Of a DNA stretch of 64,000 nucleotides, positions 8,572-17,303 are shown in pieces. The notes below the pieces were generated by a model, which saw only the letters and a program-made list of their open reading frames with translations, ran no database searches and had not been told where the DNA came from. The position numbers and the translations under genes were made by a program. How positions within the stretch are numbered: position 1 is the first letter of the stretch; each line of letters opens with the position of its first letter. The stretch spans positions 310,001 through 374,000 of the forward strand of contig NZ_PGUW01000001.1 of the NCBI RefSeq assembly GCF_002863565.1, written 5' to 3'. Source of the stretch: Bacillus sp. V5-8f. GTDB taxonomy: Bacteria; Bacillota; Bacilli; Bacillales; DSM-1321.

Positions 8572-9607
8572 TCTCTTCCACCTCAACCGTCATCGGGACT
8601 TTTACTTCCAGCCTCGTGCCTTTATTCGGAACACTGACGATCTTCATGGTCCCGCCTATTTCCATAGCACGCTCATGCATATTTTGCAAACCATAGGAAC
8701 CAGTTTTTGAATCCTCTATGTTAAAACCGAGTCCATTATCCACGATTCGCATGATAATCAAATCGTCACGCCCGATCAGTAAAACCTCAAGATTTGTTGC
8801 TTTAGCATGCCTCAATGTGTTGGAGACAGATTCCTGCAGGATGCGAAATAGATGATCCTCTATTCCCCGGTCTAATAGGATCGGCTCAATTTTCCAGGTA
8901 ATGTTTATCGGTACCTTTTGGGATAATTCGGTCAAAAGCTCCTGAATTCCTTCCTGTAATGACTTATCACGCAACGGAACAGGTCGGAGATGCAATAACA
9001 AGGCTCTCATTTCAAGCTGCGATTGATGGATCATCCCTTCTACCATTTTTAACTGTTTTGCCTCAGCGCTTTTAAGATCAGGCTTTGATTCCGTGATCGC
9101 TGACATAAGCATAGATGCAGCAAAGAGCTGCTGGCTCACTGAATCGTGCAGCTCCCTTGCCAGGCGGTTTCGCTCTTGGGAGACGATTTCTTCGATAATT
9201 TTTTCCTGCTCCACCACTTTTTCTGCGGTAAGTTTTTGCGAAATTTTTGCCTGCTCGGATAAATGGTTGTGGACTTTCTTCATTCTAGACGATATCGTCT
9301 TGAATTCCTGAATGCTATAGGATTCTATCGGCGAAGGGGCGTTTCCGTGTTCAAGCTGGTATAAAGCATCTCCTAAGCCTTGAAGCTGCCTTCTCCAAAA
9401 CAGTCCGGTGCTAACCCCGAAAATAAGTCCCCCCACCAAGCTTAAAATAGGAACAAAAAGAATAAACGGCATACCCATGATTTTTTTATGCCACAGGAGG
9501 TGCCAGTCTTCTGGGGGAAATGCAAAGAAAACCACCGCTGATAGTGAGAACGAAATAATCAATGCAGCGACCATTCCGCTTACAATTTGCCTGGCTAAAA
9601 TACTCAT
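8564..9607 (-). CDS. liaS: LiaS-type sensor histidine kinase
   Basis: Membrane kinase of 347 residues with two N-terminal membrane helices (about 8-30 and 43-66) separated by a very short loop, as in intramembrane-sensing kinases. A linker and coiled coil follow, then HisKA_3 with the phospho-acceptor His in [20 protein letters not shown] (near residue 154) and a HATPase_c domain ([20 protein letters not shown]). It overlaps liaF by 4 bp (ATGA) and liaR by 8 bp. LiaF is known to hold this kinase inactive without envelope stress. Confidence 0.93.
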   Translation of the reverse strand: MSILARQIVSGMVAALIISFSLSAVVFFAFPPEDWHLLWHKKIMGMPFILFVPILSLVGGLIFGVSTGLFWRRQLQGLGDALYQLEHGNAPSPIESYSIQEFKTISSRMKKVHNHLSEQAKISQKLTAEKVVEQEKIIEEIVSQERNRLARELHDSVSQQLFAASMLMSAITESKPDLKSAEAKQLKMVEGMIHQSQLEMRALLLHLRPVPLRDKSLQEGIQELLTELSQKVPINITWKIEPILLDRGIEDHLFRILQESVSNTLRHAKATNLEVLLIGRDDLIIMRIVDNGLGFNIEDSKTGSYGLQNMHERAMEIGGTMKIVSVPNKGTRLEVKVPMTVEVEEND

Positions 9608-10347
9608 ATCCGTTTCACCTCTAGATTTCCCGTCAAATGCGAGGTGATGATTTTTACTTTCTCGCCTGCATTTTGATAGTCAGCAGTCTGATATGAGATG
9701 ATTTGGTTGAATGCCATGTTCTCTTGATGCTGAAAAATATGGGCTTTACCGGAAAATACCGAGTGGTGGATGCTTACCTCGATATCATAAGGAACCAGGA
9801 TCTTTATATTTCCTATCAAGTTTCTAATGGAAATGACAGCTTCCCCTTTAGGAAGTATCGTATTGCTTAAATCAACAATTGTATCGCCTATTCCTCCCTG
9901 TATGTTTATATCATTCCACTCGTAGATGTGATCAGGCGTTGTTTGCCTGCCAAATAATTTATTCTCAAATAATTGGCTCTTTTTAAGCAATGGCTCATTC
10001 TCACGGTTATCAACGAGAGGTTGAGGTTCAACCAGCAAAGGCTTGATTATTTCAGGATTTTTTTTGGACCGGTAAAAAACTACAATTACATAAACGATTA
10101 GAGCAAGAAGGAAAAATTTGAAGATCATCATATTGAGCACAGTTATTACCGTGGCGAATAAACCCGCCCAGAACATGAATCTTCCCCGTTTACGGGCGTA
10201 AGACTTCCGGCCATAATAGGCAATTGCAATCGTAAACACAAGGGAGAATAATAAACCCCCGTCAAAAAACACGATTTCTAGAAGCAGCAAAGCCACTCCT
10301 ACCAATACCATCCAGCTAACATAATCTGTTTTTAGTTGTTTGAACAT
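9604..10347 (-). CDS. liaF: LiaF-type inhibitor of the Lia system
   Basis: A 247-residue membrane protein with four hydrophobic segments in the first 100 residues, then a soluble beta-rich C-terminal domain (cell-wall-active antibiotics response, DUF2154-like) with INIQGGIGDTIVDLSNTILP and ISIRNLIGNIKILVPYDIEV. In B. subtilis LiaF is the negative regulator of LiaS. The start is ATG 10347 behind GGGAGGT. A liaG gene, present at this place in B. subtilis, is absent. Confidence 0.9.
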   Translation of the reverse strand: MFKQLKTDYVSWMVLVGVALLLLEIVFFDGGLLFSLVFTIAIAYYGRKSYARKRGRFMFWAGLFATVITVLNMMIFKFFLLALIVYVIVVFYRSKKNPEIIKPLLVEPQPLVDNRENEPLLKKSQLFENKLFGRQTTPDHIYEWNDINIQGGIGDTIVDLSNTILPKGEAVISIRNLIGNIKILVPYDIEVSIHHSVFSGKAHIFQHQENMAFNQIISYQTADYQNAGEKVKIITSHLTGNLEVKRI

Positions 10348-10462
10348 GGGGTACCTCCCTTCGTAAACTGTTTGTGAATTACAGGTTTGAAATGCACCGT
10401 TCAATTATTAAATGAAGATTAATCTTATGAAATAGCTTTAATTATGATAAAATTCCAGATTA

Positions 10463-10614
10463 TTGATATAACCTGAATGACCGATATAACCACTGACATT
10501 GTTGATATATTTTCTAAAATATGGATTCAACCTCATCAATTGTTGATTTGATATCATGCCTAAATATTGTTAGAACCCCTGCAATTCAGATATTGCCCCG
10601 AATTGTCGATAAAC
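10463..10614. repeat. Degenerate ~20-bp array, TTGATATAACC core
   Basis: Related 11-mers (TTGATATAACC, CCGATATAACC, TTGATATATTT, TGGATTCAACC, TTGATTTGATA and weaker ones) start near 10463, 10481, 10502, 10522, 10543, 10567, 10587 and 10604. The average spacing is about 20 bp. The array fills the gap between liaH and liaF where liaG would be expected. Confidence 0.5.
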
Positions 10615-10616
10615 CT

Positions 10617-10644
10617 AAAAGGCGTAGTAACCTACGCCTTTTTT
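10617..10644 (-). terminator. Hairpin between liaH and liaF
   Basis: Stem GGCGTAG / CTACGCC with a four-base loop, flanked by A and T runs so that it can act on both strands. On the minus strand it would end a liaI-liaH transcript before liaFSR. That fits the short abundant liaIH message known in B. subtilis. Confidence 0.75.
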
Positions 10645-10661
10645 AGAATACCATGACATCA

Positions 10662-11309
10662 TTAGGAAATAGAATGCGTTTCTTTATTTTTCCTATCTTT
10701 TTCAAGTTGTGCAATACGGGCATCAATGGTATTGCAGTGGTGGGCTGAATTAACTTGGTGTTCCAGCCTGTCGAGATAGGACTCCATTTCTTCAAATCGG
10801 GCGAATGGTTTGTTTACATAGGCGTCAGATTGTATCACCTGATTGATCCGGTAGCTAGCGCGTGCCATGTTTTCACGGCCCATTAGTTCCATACGTTTAA
10901 TGTTCATATCCTTCAGCTTATGATTCATTTCTTCGTATTTGCGCTCTAACTCTTGAAGCTGCGTTTCAGCCTTTCGAAGTGCCTCTTTTAGCTTTTGTGC
11001 ACGCTCTTCATAATGGACACTCTCTTCGACCGCTAATGACTGCAATTCTGCTTCCCCTGCTTGGGCAGCAATTTTCGCCTGGTGACGGCGTTTTTCTTCA
11101 AGGCTAGAGGCGTGGTGATATTCCCGGTTGAATTCTTCCTTCAGGAGGAATTGTCGTTCTACCAATTTACGTACCTTTTCCGTTTCCTGCTCACATTGGC
11201 GAAGATACTGGTTCAACAAGGCAATCGGATTTTTTTGTTCCTTTTCATCAAGCATTTCATGAAAATCCGCAGCAATTGCGTTTTTAATTCTTGTGAATAA
11301 ATTACTCAT
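10662..11309 (-). CDS. liaH: LiaH, PspA/IM30 family phage-shock protein
   Basis: A 215-residue, almost wholly alpha-helical protein with long coiled coils (about residues 25-150), highly charged and without membrane segments, as expected of the PspA/IM30 family. NPIALLNQYLRQCEQE near residue 29 matches the family N-terminal helix. It forms large oligomers at the inner face of a stressed membrane. The start ATG 11309 follows AAAGGAGAG; a TTG two codons earlier is possible. It lies 19 bp after liaI and is expected to be the main output of the Lia system. Confidence 0.9.
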   Translation of the reverse strand: MSNLFTRIKNAIAADFHEMLDEKEQKNPIALLNQYLRQCEQETEKVRKLVERQFLLKEEFNREYHHASSLEEKRRHQAKIAAQAGEAELQSLAVEESVHYEERAQKLKEALRKAETQLQELERKYEEMNHKLKDMNIKRMELMGRENMARASYRINQVIQSDAYVNKPFARFEEMESYLDRLEHQVNSAHHCNTIDARIAQLEKDRKNKETHSIS

Positions 11310-11328
11310 GATCAATCTCTCCTTTTTG

Positions 11329-11673
11329 TTATCGTTTTAATTCCGCCCATTGTTTTTCAAAATTGATAAAGGGATCTTGCTCTTGTTCCTTGCTGCTTTT
11401 TTTCGTTTCATTCCACTTTTTGTAGATCAGGTAAAGCACATAAGCCGCTGCAAGGCCGATGAGGGAAGGTACATTTGCAAGCGATGCCGATATTGCTACC
11501 AGGCCGACTAGCCCCCAAAGGATTTTCCCCATTGTGGAGTCTGATTTCACAAATTGTTTAAACACAAAGTATAGGATCACCAGGCTAAGGGCAAGGCCGG
11601 CCATTGGCCCAACATTTGCGAGCAGCACGCAGGCCGCTATTCCTCCTGCAAGTAATAAACCGAATTTCTTCAT
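11329..11673 (-). CDS. liaI: LiaI-like small membrane protein
   Basis: A 114-residue membrane protein with three hydrophobic segments (about 5-20, 22-42, 50-85) and a charged C-terminal tail (WNETKKSSKEQEQDPFINFE). It belongs to the lmo0954/LiaI-type group and is slightly shorter than B. subtilis LiaI. In B. subtilis LiaI anchors LiaH at the membrane. It is the first gene of the locus, with AAAGGAGGA before the ATG. The promoter should lie in 11674-11760. Confidence 0.82.
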   Translation of the reverse strand: MKKFGLLLAGGIAACVLLANVGPMAGLALSLVILYFVFKQFVKSDSTMGKILWGLVGLVAISASLANVPSLIGLAAAYVLYLIYKKWNETKKSSKEQEQDPFINFEKQWAELKR

Positions 11674-11780
11674 TTTCGACTTCCTCCTTTCATGTCTCTA
11701 GCTTATCTGTTTTTCTTTTTTTCCATAATGAACCAGAGCTATATTTTCCTATAAGACTGGAGGCGTAGTAGCCTATGGGC
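11674..11780 (-). promoter_or_regulatory. Putative lia promoter region
   Basis: This is the only upstream space for the liaIH transcript. On the minus strand it holds AGTCTTATAGGAAAATATAG about 65 bases before liaI, which could be a LiaR/VraR-type site. I cannot assign the motif firmly. Confidence 0.3.
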
Positions 11781-11856
11781 ACAAGCAGCACCTCATTGAA
11801 AGTTGCGTTGAAGGAGGCCAAATAGCAATATTTTTTTGTTAATAGCAGGATTCTAT

Positions 11857-11890
11857 AAAAAAGAAAAACCCAGTTCTTTACCAGGTTTTT
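11857..11890 (-). terminator. Terminator of the DEAD-box helicase gene
   Basis: On the minus strand AAAAACCTGG pairs with CTGGGTTTTT (two G-U pairs) and runs into a T-rich tail. Confidence 0.65.
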
Positions 11891-11915
11891 ACGTCAATCA
11901 GGCTCAAAGCCTGCC

Positions 11916-13361
11916 TCATTTGTAATTATCGTGTCCTCTTTTACGTGAATCCGCCCTTCGTTTGTTCTTTCGTTTTGAATTCGGTTGGCTAACGGAGCGC
12001 CCTTTTCTTCTGTCTCTTTGTGGGGAGTCCCCTCTCTGTTTCCTTCCATTCCCCTTTTTATCTTGTTCATCTTCGCTGCCATTTCGTTTTTCCGGTGATT
12101 TGCCAAGGCCTTTCCTATCATGTTTGATTTTGAGATTTTCCGATAATCCGCCCTTACCTTTACGTGCTTCCTTTTTAGCTGCATTGTGATTTTCTTGCGG
12201 CCTACGCTGGCCTTTATGTATGGTGCTGGTTTGCGAGTCTCTATTGGGTTTGACTCCCTCTATCACTTTTCGTTCCAGTGTTAGCTTTATCTCCTTTTCA
12301 ATCGACGCTAATTGCAGCCGATCTTTCGGAGCAATGAACGTGATGGCAATACCTTGTTCGCCAGCTCTGCCCGTCCGCCCAATGCGATGAATATAGCTTT
12401 CCGCATCTTCTGGGACATCATAGTTAAATACATGGGTGACACCTTCGACATCTAGTCCTCGTGCTGCCACATCTGTTGCAACCAGTAGTTGGATCGCTGC
12501 TTCCCTAAAGCGTTTCATTACTTGCTCCCGTTTTGATTGGGATAAGTCTCCGTGAAGTTCATCTGAAAGGAAACCAGCATTCTTTAGAGCTTCATTCAGT
12601 TTGCTGACCCGCCGTTTAGTTCTGCAGAAAATAATCGCCATAAACGGCTGTTCTTCCTTTATTGATTTAAACAAAGTCGCTTGTTTTGCTCTGTCGGTTG
12701 TCTCGATCACAGTCTGCTTGATTTGCTCCAATGTAGCGGTTTTATTTTCGATGGAAACCGTAACAGGAGAAATCATAAAACGTTTGGCAATTGACCTTAC
12801 CTGCTCAGGCATCGTCGCTGAGAAAAGCAGCATTTGTCTTTCTGCCGGGACGATTCCAATAATTTGTTCGACTTCTGGCAAAAAACCGATATGGAGCATT
12901 TGATCCGCTTCGTCTAATACAAGAGTGGAAACATAACTCAAATCAAGAGTGCCACGCCTTACATGGTCCAGAAGCCTGCCGGGGGTCGCGACGACTATTG
13001 CTGGATTGTTCTTCAATTCTCTAATTTGCCTGTCTACGTCCTGCCCCCCGTAAATGGAAGCAATCCGCATACCATTAACAGTCACCAGTTTACGTAATTC
13101 TGTGCTTATTTGAAGAGCAAGCTCCCTTGTTGGGGACACAATAAGAGCCTGGACCTGATTCCATTCTGGTTTCACGTTTTCTATAATGGGAAGTAAAAAA
13201 GCAAGTGTTTTACCTGTACCGGTCTGTGCTTGGGCAATAACATCGCTTCCCGCCATAATTTTCGGTATGGACTTCTGTTGTATAGGGGTTGGCTTGGCAA
13301 TTCCATTATCCTTAAGAATCTTTTGAAGTTCCGAATTTATTCCAAGTTGTATAAACTCCAT
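11916..13361 (-). CDS. DEAD-box ATP-dependent RNA helicase
   Basis: A 481-residue helicase with the full motif set: Q motif (KPTPIQQKSIP), AQTGTGKT, PTRELALQ, TPGRLLDH, DEAD, SAT, then domain 2 with IIFCRTKRRVSKL, ATDVAARGLDVEGVTHV and HRIGRTGRAG. After residue 375 comes a 105-residue Lys/Arg-rich, low-complexity tail (RRKGRSVSQPNSKRKNKRR) that should bind RNA non-specifically. Bacilli have several such helicases (CshA, CshB, CshC/YfmL, DbpA); I cannot say which orthologue this is. The gene stands alone, with its start a few bases after a weak GGTGAAAAA. Confidence 0.93.
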   Translation of the reverse strand: MEFIQLGINSELQKILKDNGIAKPTPIQQKSIPKIMAGSDVIAQAQTGTGKTLAFLLPIIENVKPEWNQVQALIVSPTRELALQISTELRKLVTVNGMRIASIYGGQDVDRQIRELKNNPAIVVATPGRLLDHVRRGTLDLSYVSTLVLDEADQMLHIGFLPEVEQIIGIVPAERQMLLFSATMPEQVRSIAKRFMISPVTVSIENKTATLEQIKQTVIETTDRAKQATLFKSIKEEQPFMAIIFCRTKRRVSKLNEALKNAGFLSDELHGDLSQSKREQVMKRFREAAIQLLVATDVAARGLDVEGVTHVFNYDVPEDAESYIHRIGRTGRAGEQGIAITFIAPKDRLQLASIEKEIKLTLERKVIEGVKPNRDSQTSTIHKGQRRPQENHNAAKKEARKGKGGLSENLKIKHDRKGLGKSPEKRNGSEDEQDKKGNGRKQRGDSPQRDRRKGRSVSQPNSKRKNKRRADSRKRGHDNYK

Positions 13362-13606
13362 TTTTTCACCTGCTTCTAGTTAGCTTCGCCTAGTATATCA
13401 TGAAGTTCTGTATGTAAGTGACGAAAGGCAACCGATTTCAATTTTTGCATTATTTTTAACTCTCCTTATTTGTTGTATTCCACTTAGCGTTTCAAATATA
13501 ATTTTCATTTAGGAAAATACTAATGGAAGTCTCTTTCACTTTTTCGTGAAATTGTTATGCCTCCAATTAAACTACAGGTGGTTTTTCAGTAAAAAGGAGT
13601 GGCAAA

Positions 13607-14905
13607 ATGTTTAACTTAAGAACACGGAACACCAGTGTAAAAACGGAGATCTTAGCAGGTCTCACAACTTTTTTGACTTTAGCTTATATCATAATAGTTA
13701 ATCCGATGATTTTGTCGGATGCCGGGGTGCCTTTTGACCAGGGTTTTACAGCTACGATCATTGCAACTGTAGTCGGGACGCTCTGTATGGCCTTTTTTGC
13801 AAACTACCCCATTATTATCGCCCCGGCGATGGGATTAAATGCTTACTTTGCTTATTCAGTGCTTGGGAATAATGATATCCCTTTTACGATTGCTTTTTCC
13901 GCTGTATTTATTACAGGGATCCTTTTTTTAATTCTTTCGCTGACTCGATTCCGCAGTAAACTCATTGAAGCGATCCCTAATAACCTTAAACATGCTATCA
14001 GTGCAGGTATCGGTCTTTTTATTACCTTTATTGGACTAAGGCTATCCGGGATCGTCGCTGATCATCCAACGAATCTCGTTACACTGGGCAATTTTAAAGA
14101 TCCTAAGGTGGCTCTCACTTTAATCGGCATTGTTATTACCATTACTTTAATGACATTAAATATGCAGGGAGCCCTGTTTATTGGCATGATTATTACCGGG
14201 GCAATAGCCTATTTTGCAGGACAACTCCATTTTACCAAGGGGATTGTGGCTGCCCCTCATCTTCCTGAAGGATTGGTTGTGTTCAACCCGATCTCTTCAA
14301 TAAACGATGTGATTGAATACGGTTTGTATGGGGTAGTTTTCTCTTTCTTACTTGTTATGTTATTCGATACAACCGGGGCTTTACTCGGAATCGTAAGGCA
14401 GGCTGGTTTATTACAAAATGGGAAGCTCGAGCGGGCGGGCAGCGCCTTTTTTGCCGATTCTATAGGAACAACTGTAGGTGCTATGTTTGGGACAAGCCCT
14501 ACTGCTGCTTCAGTTGAGTCATCAGCTGGTGTAGGAGCAGGTGGTAAAACCGGATTGACCGGTCTGACGGTAGCTGTCCTGTTTTTCATATCCGCCTTTT
14601 TTAGTCCGCTAGTAGGTGCTGTTTCTAACGTTACTGCCATCACAGCTCCTAGTTTAATTATTGTTGGCAGCTTTATGATTAAAAGTATTTCAGAAATTAA
14701 TTGGCAGGATTTTGATGAAGCTTTCCCAGCATTTTTAGTTATCGTCAGCATGCCTCTTACTTCTAGTATTGCGAATGGAATTGCGCTTGGCTTTATCTCT
14801 TATCCAATTATGAAAATAGCCAAACGGAAGTTCCGCGAAGTGCACCCGCTTGTTTATATTTTCGCCATTCTTTTCTTGTACCAGCTTATCTTTCTTGCCA
14901 GTTAG
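13607..14905 (+). CDS. NCS2 family purine permease
   Basis: A 432-residue membrane protein with 12-14 hydrophobic segments, of the AzgA/PbuG/PbuO branch of the NCS2 family. The opening TEILAGLTTFLTLAYIIIVN, the conserved APAMGLNAYFAY and the FGTSPTAASVESSAGV stretch mark guanine/hypoxanthine or adenine transporters. AAAAAGGAGTGG precedes the ATG. No purine riboswitch (xpt type) is visible in the 245 bp upstream, although such permeases often have one. Confidence 0.92.
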   Translation: MFNLRTRNTSVKTEILAGLTTFLTLAYIIIVNPMILSDAGVPFDQGFTATIIATVVGTLCMAFFANYPIIIAPAMGLNAYFAYSVLGNNDIPFTIAFSAVFITGILFLILSLTRFRSKLIEAIPNNLKHAISAGIGLFITFIGLRLSGIVADHPTNLVTLGNFKDPKVALTLIGIVITITLMTLNMQGALFIGMIITGAIAYFAGQLHFTKGIVAAPHLPEGLVVFNPISSINDVIEYGLYGVVFSFLLVMLFDTTGALLGIVRQAGLLQNGKLERAGSAFFADSIGTTVGAMFGTSPTAASVESSAGVGAGGKTGLTGLTVAVLFFISAFFSPLVGAVSNVTAITAPSLIIVGSFMIKSISEINWQDFDEAFPAFLVIVSMPLTSSIANGIALGFISYPIMKIAKRKFREVHPLVYIFAILFLYQLIFLAS

Positions 14906-14936
14906 TCTTCTTGCAATTTCAAACAGACAGACACAG

Positions 14937-14971
14937 AAAACCGTTTACTTTGATAGGTAAACGGTTTTCTT
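14937..14971 (+). terminator. Terminator of the purine permease gene
   Basis: AAAACCGTTTAC and GTAAACGGTTTT form a perfect 12-bp stem with an 8-base loop and a T run. Confidence 0.9.
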
Positions 14972-14977
14972 AGGCCT

Positions 14978-15006
14978 AAAAAAGATGCCTGTAGCTACAG
15001 ACATCC
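14978..15006 (-). terminator. Terminator of the parM-parR operon
   Basis: On the minus strand GATGT-CTGTAGCTACAG-GCATC is a near-perfect palindrome followed by six T. Confidence 0.75.
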
Positions 15007-15015
15007 TTCCCCATT

Positions 15016-15603
15016 TCATTTATTCATTTGCGCGAGAAAATCCCCTAGCAAATCATCTAAGCTTTCTTCTTTGGCGGGTTCCGGTTCATTGTCTTCATCT
15101 GAATGTACGGTGGTCACCTGACTCCAATCAAAGTCATCTAGATCGTTATCCTCGACTGAGGTAACGGTCGCTTCACTTGGAGCATCCTTGTGGTCATTTA
15201 AGATTCCAGGCATTGTATTTACTTCTTCTTGCAAATACAATGCCTGATCTATTTCCGTAGCATTGCTGTTCATTGATGCCAGCAAGGCGGTAGCTCTTAA
15301 TGGATCTGATAAAAGCTGATAAACAATGCTTCCTAGCAATGCCTCTGAATGGGCATGTTTGAGCCAATCACGCTGAGTTTTGCTCAATTTATGAGGCAAT
15401 GGAATCGAGATCATTTCCCTTTCCCTGATGGAACTATTTCCTACCCCTTCCATCACGAACTCTGCTATTTTACTGGAAAAGTTCCTTTTTTCAGTTTCCT
15501 TAAGATGTTGAAGCTGCCTTATGATATGGTCAGGAGTATCAGAGGGAAGGCGAAACGTAATTGCCTGCCCTCGTTGTATCCCTGCACCGGTTGACTTTTT
15601 CAT
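15016..15603 (-). CDS. parR: ParR-like centromere-binding adaptor
   Basis: A 195-residue protein directly after parM (8-bp gap). The N-terminus has a ribbon-helix-helix pattern (QAITFRLPSDTPDHIIRQLQ then FSSKIAEFV), as in plasmid ParR proteins. The C-terminal third is acidic and ends in a short amphipathic helix (SLDDLLGDFLAQMNK), the kind of tail that ParR uses to cap the ParM filament. The order parC-parM-parR is that of type II plasmid partition loci. Function is inferred from position and architecture, since ParR proteins diverge strongly in sequence. Confidence 0.75.
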   Translation of the reverse strand: MKKSTGAGIQRGQAITFRLPSDTPDHIIRQLQHLKETEKRNFSSKIAEFVMEGVGNSSIREREMISIPLPHKLSKTQRDWLKHAHSEALLGSIVYQLLSDPLRATALLASMNSNATEIDQALYLQEEVNTMPGILNDHKDAPSEATVTSVEDNDLDDFDWSQVTTVHSDEDNEPEPAKEESLDDLLGDFLAQMNK

Positions 15604-15611
15604 TTAATCAC

Positions 15612-16811
15612 CTATTTAGTTGTGCCGGCTTTTTGTTCTTCCTTTTTGTTTTCAGGTTTTACCGGTGTTTCTTTAGCATTTCTTCTTATGAAGTCCGAAA
15701 TTAGCTTATAATAGGCATTGGCCATCATCCAGATGCTTTCCTTTTCATCTTCAAAAAAATCGATATTATAGCCATCAAGGTTATTATTTAGCGTTTTTAA
15801 ATAATCCTTTAACACAATGGCTCCGCCGCCGATAAAGTAACAGATTTCTGATTGGGAGTTCTTCTGCCAAATATTGCGTAAGTGGCGGTATTGCTTCTTG
15901 GCCAGTTCTCCTAGAATCCGGTCCGTAATGTCATGCACGCTCGTGCGGCTTCCTCGGACCATAATGTGGTTCCTGTCATTTTTCTTGGTAATGATTTCAA
16001 CAACATCCCGCCTGCTGTCCAATTCCACCCCGTGCTTCTTACGGATTTCCTCTCTTATAGCTTCCAGTGCTTCAGCCACACCAAGATTAAATCCCTGCGA
16101 TTTATCGTCGTCTACCTTTCGATTTTGAATTACAGCAATATCAGTAGATAAACCGCCGATGTCCTGGATCAGAATACGCTTATCAATTAAATCACGGTTA
16201 ATAATATTTAAATCATTATCCATGACAAGGTTGATATATGCCGCAAAGCCCTCTGGATATACTTTCACTTCGTCAAACTTAATATTGACCTTTAAGCCCT
16301 GGTATTTAGGGGTGACCAAGAATTCCACTTGGTGGACAGAGCCAAGTAGACGTGAACGATAGCCGACATCCTTTCCTTCTTTTACTTCACGGAGCGGAAG
16401 GCCTGTCCCTAAAGTATAAGTTGCATCCACTACATTATTTGTTTTCCTAAATATCTTAGAGTTTTCCTCTTTCACCGCATCCAATGCCAAAGCCGTGAAC
16501 AGCATGACCAGGGTTTGATCCTCTTCTGATTTGCTGCTGCCCGGATCCAATTCGGATGGGTTATCACCTTTCGTGGCTAGGCTGCCCACACGGTATATTG
16601 CATTATTATCTTGAAGAGCGGGGGAGTGGACCCTGATGTGAATCCCTTCAAGTGGGTTCTGATCATTTAACTCCTCGATTCCGATAACAGGTCTATCCTC
16701 TATATCTCTTGCAATTACGTTAGGTATGTATAGTTCAGAATCCAACTTTCCAAACAAAGCTTTGATGGAATCATTTCCAACATCAACAGCTGCAATTCGT
16801 GAATTACTCAT
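15612..16811 (-). CDS. parM: ParM/StbA-type actin-like ATPase
   Basis: A 399-residue actin-fold ATPase. Phosphate 1 motif IAAVDVGNDSIKALFG is at the N-terminus, phosphate 2 is ILIQDIGGLSTDIAVIQ near residue 225, and the adenosine motif CYFIGGGAIVLKDYL is near residue 325. Plasmid ParM proteins polymerise to push replicons apart. The start ATG 16811 follows GGAAGG with a seven-base gap; an upstream in-frame ATG at 16862 has no site and would run into the repeat region. The C-terminus is charged. No plasmid replication gene is visible nearby, so this is a chromosomal or integrated cassette. Confidence 0.88.
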   Translation of the reverse strand: MSNSRIAAVDVGNDSIKALFGKLDSELYIPNVIARDIEDRPVIGIEELNDQNPLEGIHIRVHSPALQDNNAIYRVGSLATKGDNPSELDPGSSKSEEDQTLVMLFTALALDAVKEENSKIFRKTNNVVDATYTLGTGLPLREVKEGKDVGYRSRLLGSVHQVEFLVTPKYQGLKVNIKFDEVKVYPEGFAAYINLVMDNDLNIINRDLIDKRILIQDIGGLSTDIAVIQNRKVDDDKSQGFNLGVAEALEAIREEIRKKHGVELDSRRDVVEIITKKNDRNHIMVRGSRTSVHDITDRILGELAKKQYRHLRNIWQKNSQSEICYFIGGGAIVLKDYLKTLNNNLDGYNIDFFEDEKESIWMMANAYYKLISDFIRRNAKETPVKPENKKEEQKAGTTK

Positions 16812-16933
16812 AAAACCATTCCTTCCTATTTTTAGAGAGTAAACAAAAATTGTGGAAACCACATTACTTTAAGAATATGAAAGTTTCATAGAATGGTCAA
16901 TACACCTTTAGAAGGATAATAGATTTGTTATTT

Positions 16934-17073
16934 TGTACACAGTTTTGTAAACAACGAATACAAAGTTGTACACATCCCGTCATAGCCGCATGTATACAAC
17001 TTTGTTTACTTGTGTACATTTTATGTGTACATTGTATACATTTTTGTTTACTTGTGTACAAAATTTGTATACA
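16934..17073. repeat. parC-like centromere: cluster of TGTRTACA iterons
   Basis: About 12 octamers related to TGTATACA / TGTGTACA / TGTACACA lie within 140 bp (starts near 16934, 16947, 16967, 16991, 17003, 17011, 17024, 17033, 17045, 17053, 17066). The 18-mer TTTGTTTACTTGTGTACA occurs twice exactly, at 17001 and 17043. The cluster lies directly upstream of parM, where the centromere and autoregulatory operator of parMRC loci are found. The surrounding DNA shows no such repeats. Confidence 0.8.
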
Positions 17074-17152
17074 AAGATTTTTTTACTAAATTGCAGTTTA
17101 ATTCTCTTCGTGATCTTCTTTTTTAAACCTAGGTTATATCCATAATCCAGGT

Positions 17153-17175
17153 GTATAACAAGACATTCTGGGTAT
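17153..17175 (+). promoter_or_regulatory. Weak SigB-like promoter before the Rieske oxidoreductase gene
   Basis: GTATAA and GGGTAT are 11 bases apart, resembling the general-stress consensus (GTTTAA, GGGTAT), but the spacing is short and the distance to the gene long. Suggestive only. Confidence 0.25.
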
Positions 17176-17303
17176 GGTAATAAATGGACAGATTGTGTGA
17201 ATGATGTTCTTTATGTCTCGCAGCACTTATAGAAGCAGAAAATTCCCTAACTACCGTTTAGGAATAGTTTGTACTTTCCTAGAATTAAAAAGGAGGTATT
17301 AGA

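Noticed and set aside
13362-13606. Possible purine riboswitch before the NCS2 permease
   Set aside because: None of the conserved loop and junction sequences of the xpt-type aptamer is present, and no terminator hairpin lies in the region.
14257-14751. 164-codon minus-strand frame inside the purine permease gene
   Set aside because: It is a complement of the permease, with low-complexity Pro/Ala/Thr composition and no start signal.
15016-17303. Prophage or integrative element around parM/parR
   Set aside because: No integrase, replication, or structural gene and no direct-repeat attachment sites were found; both flanks are common chromosomal genes.
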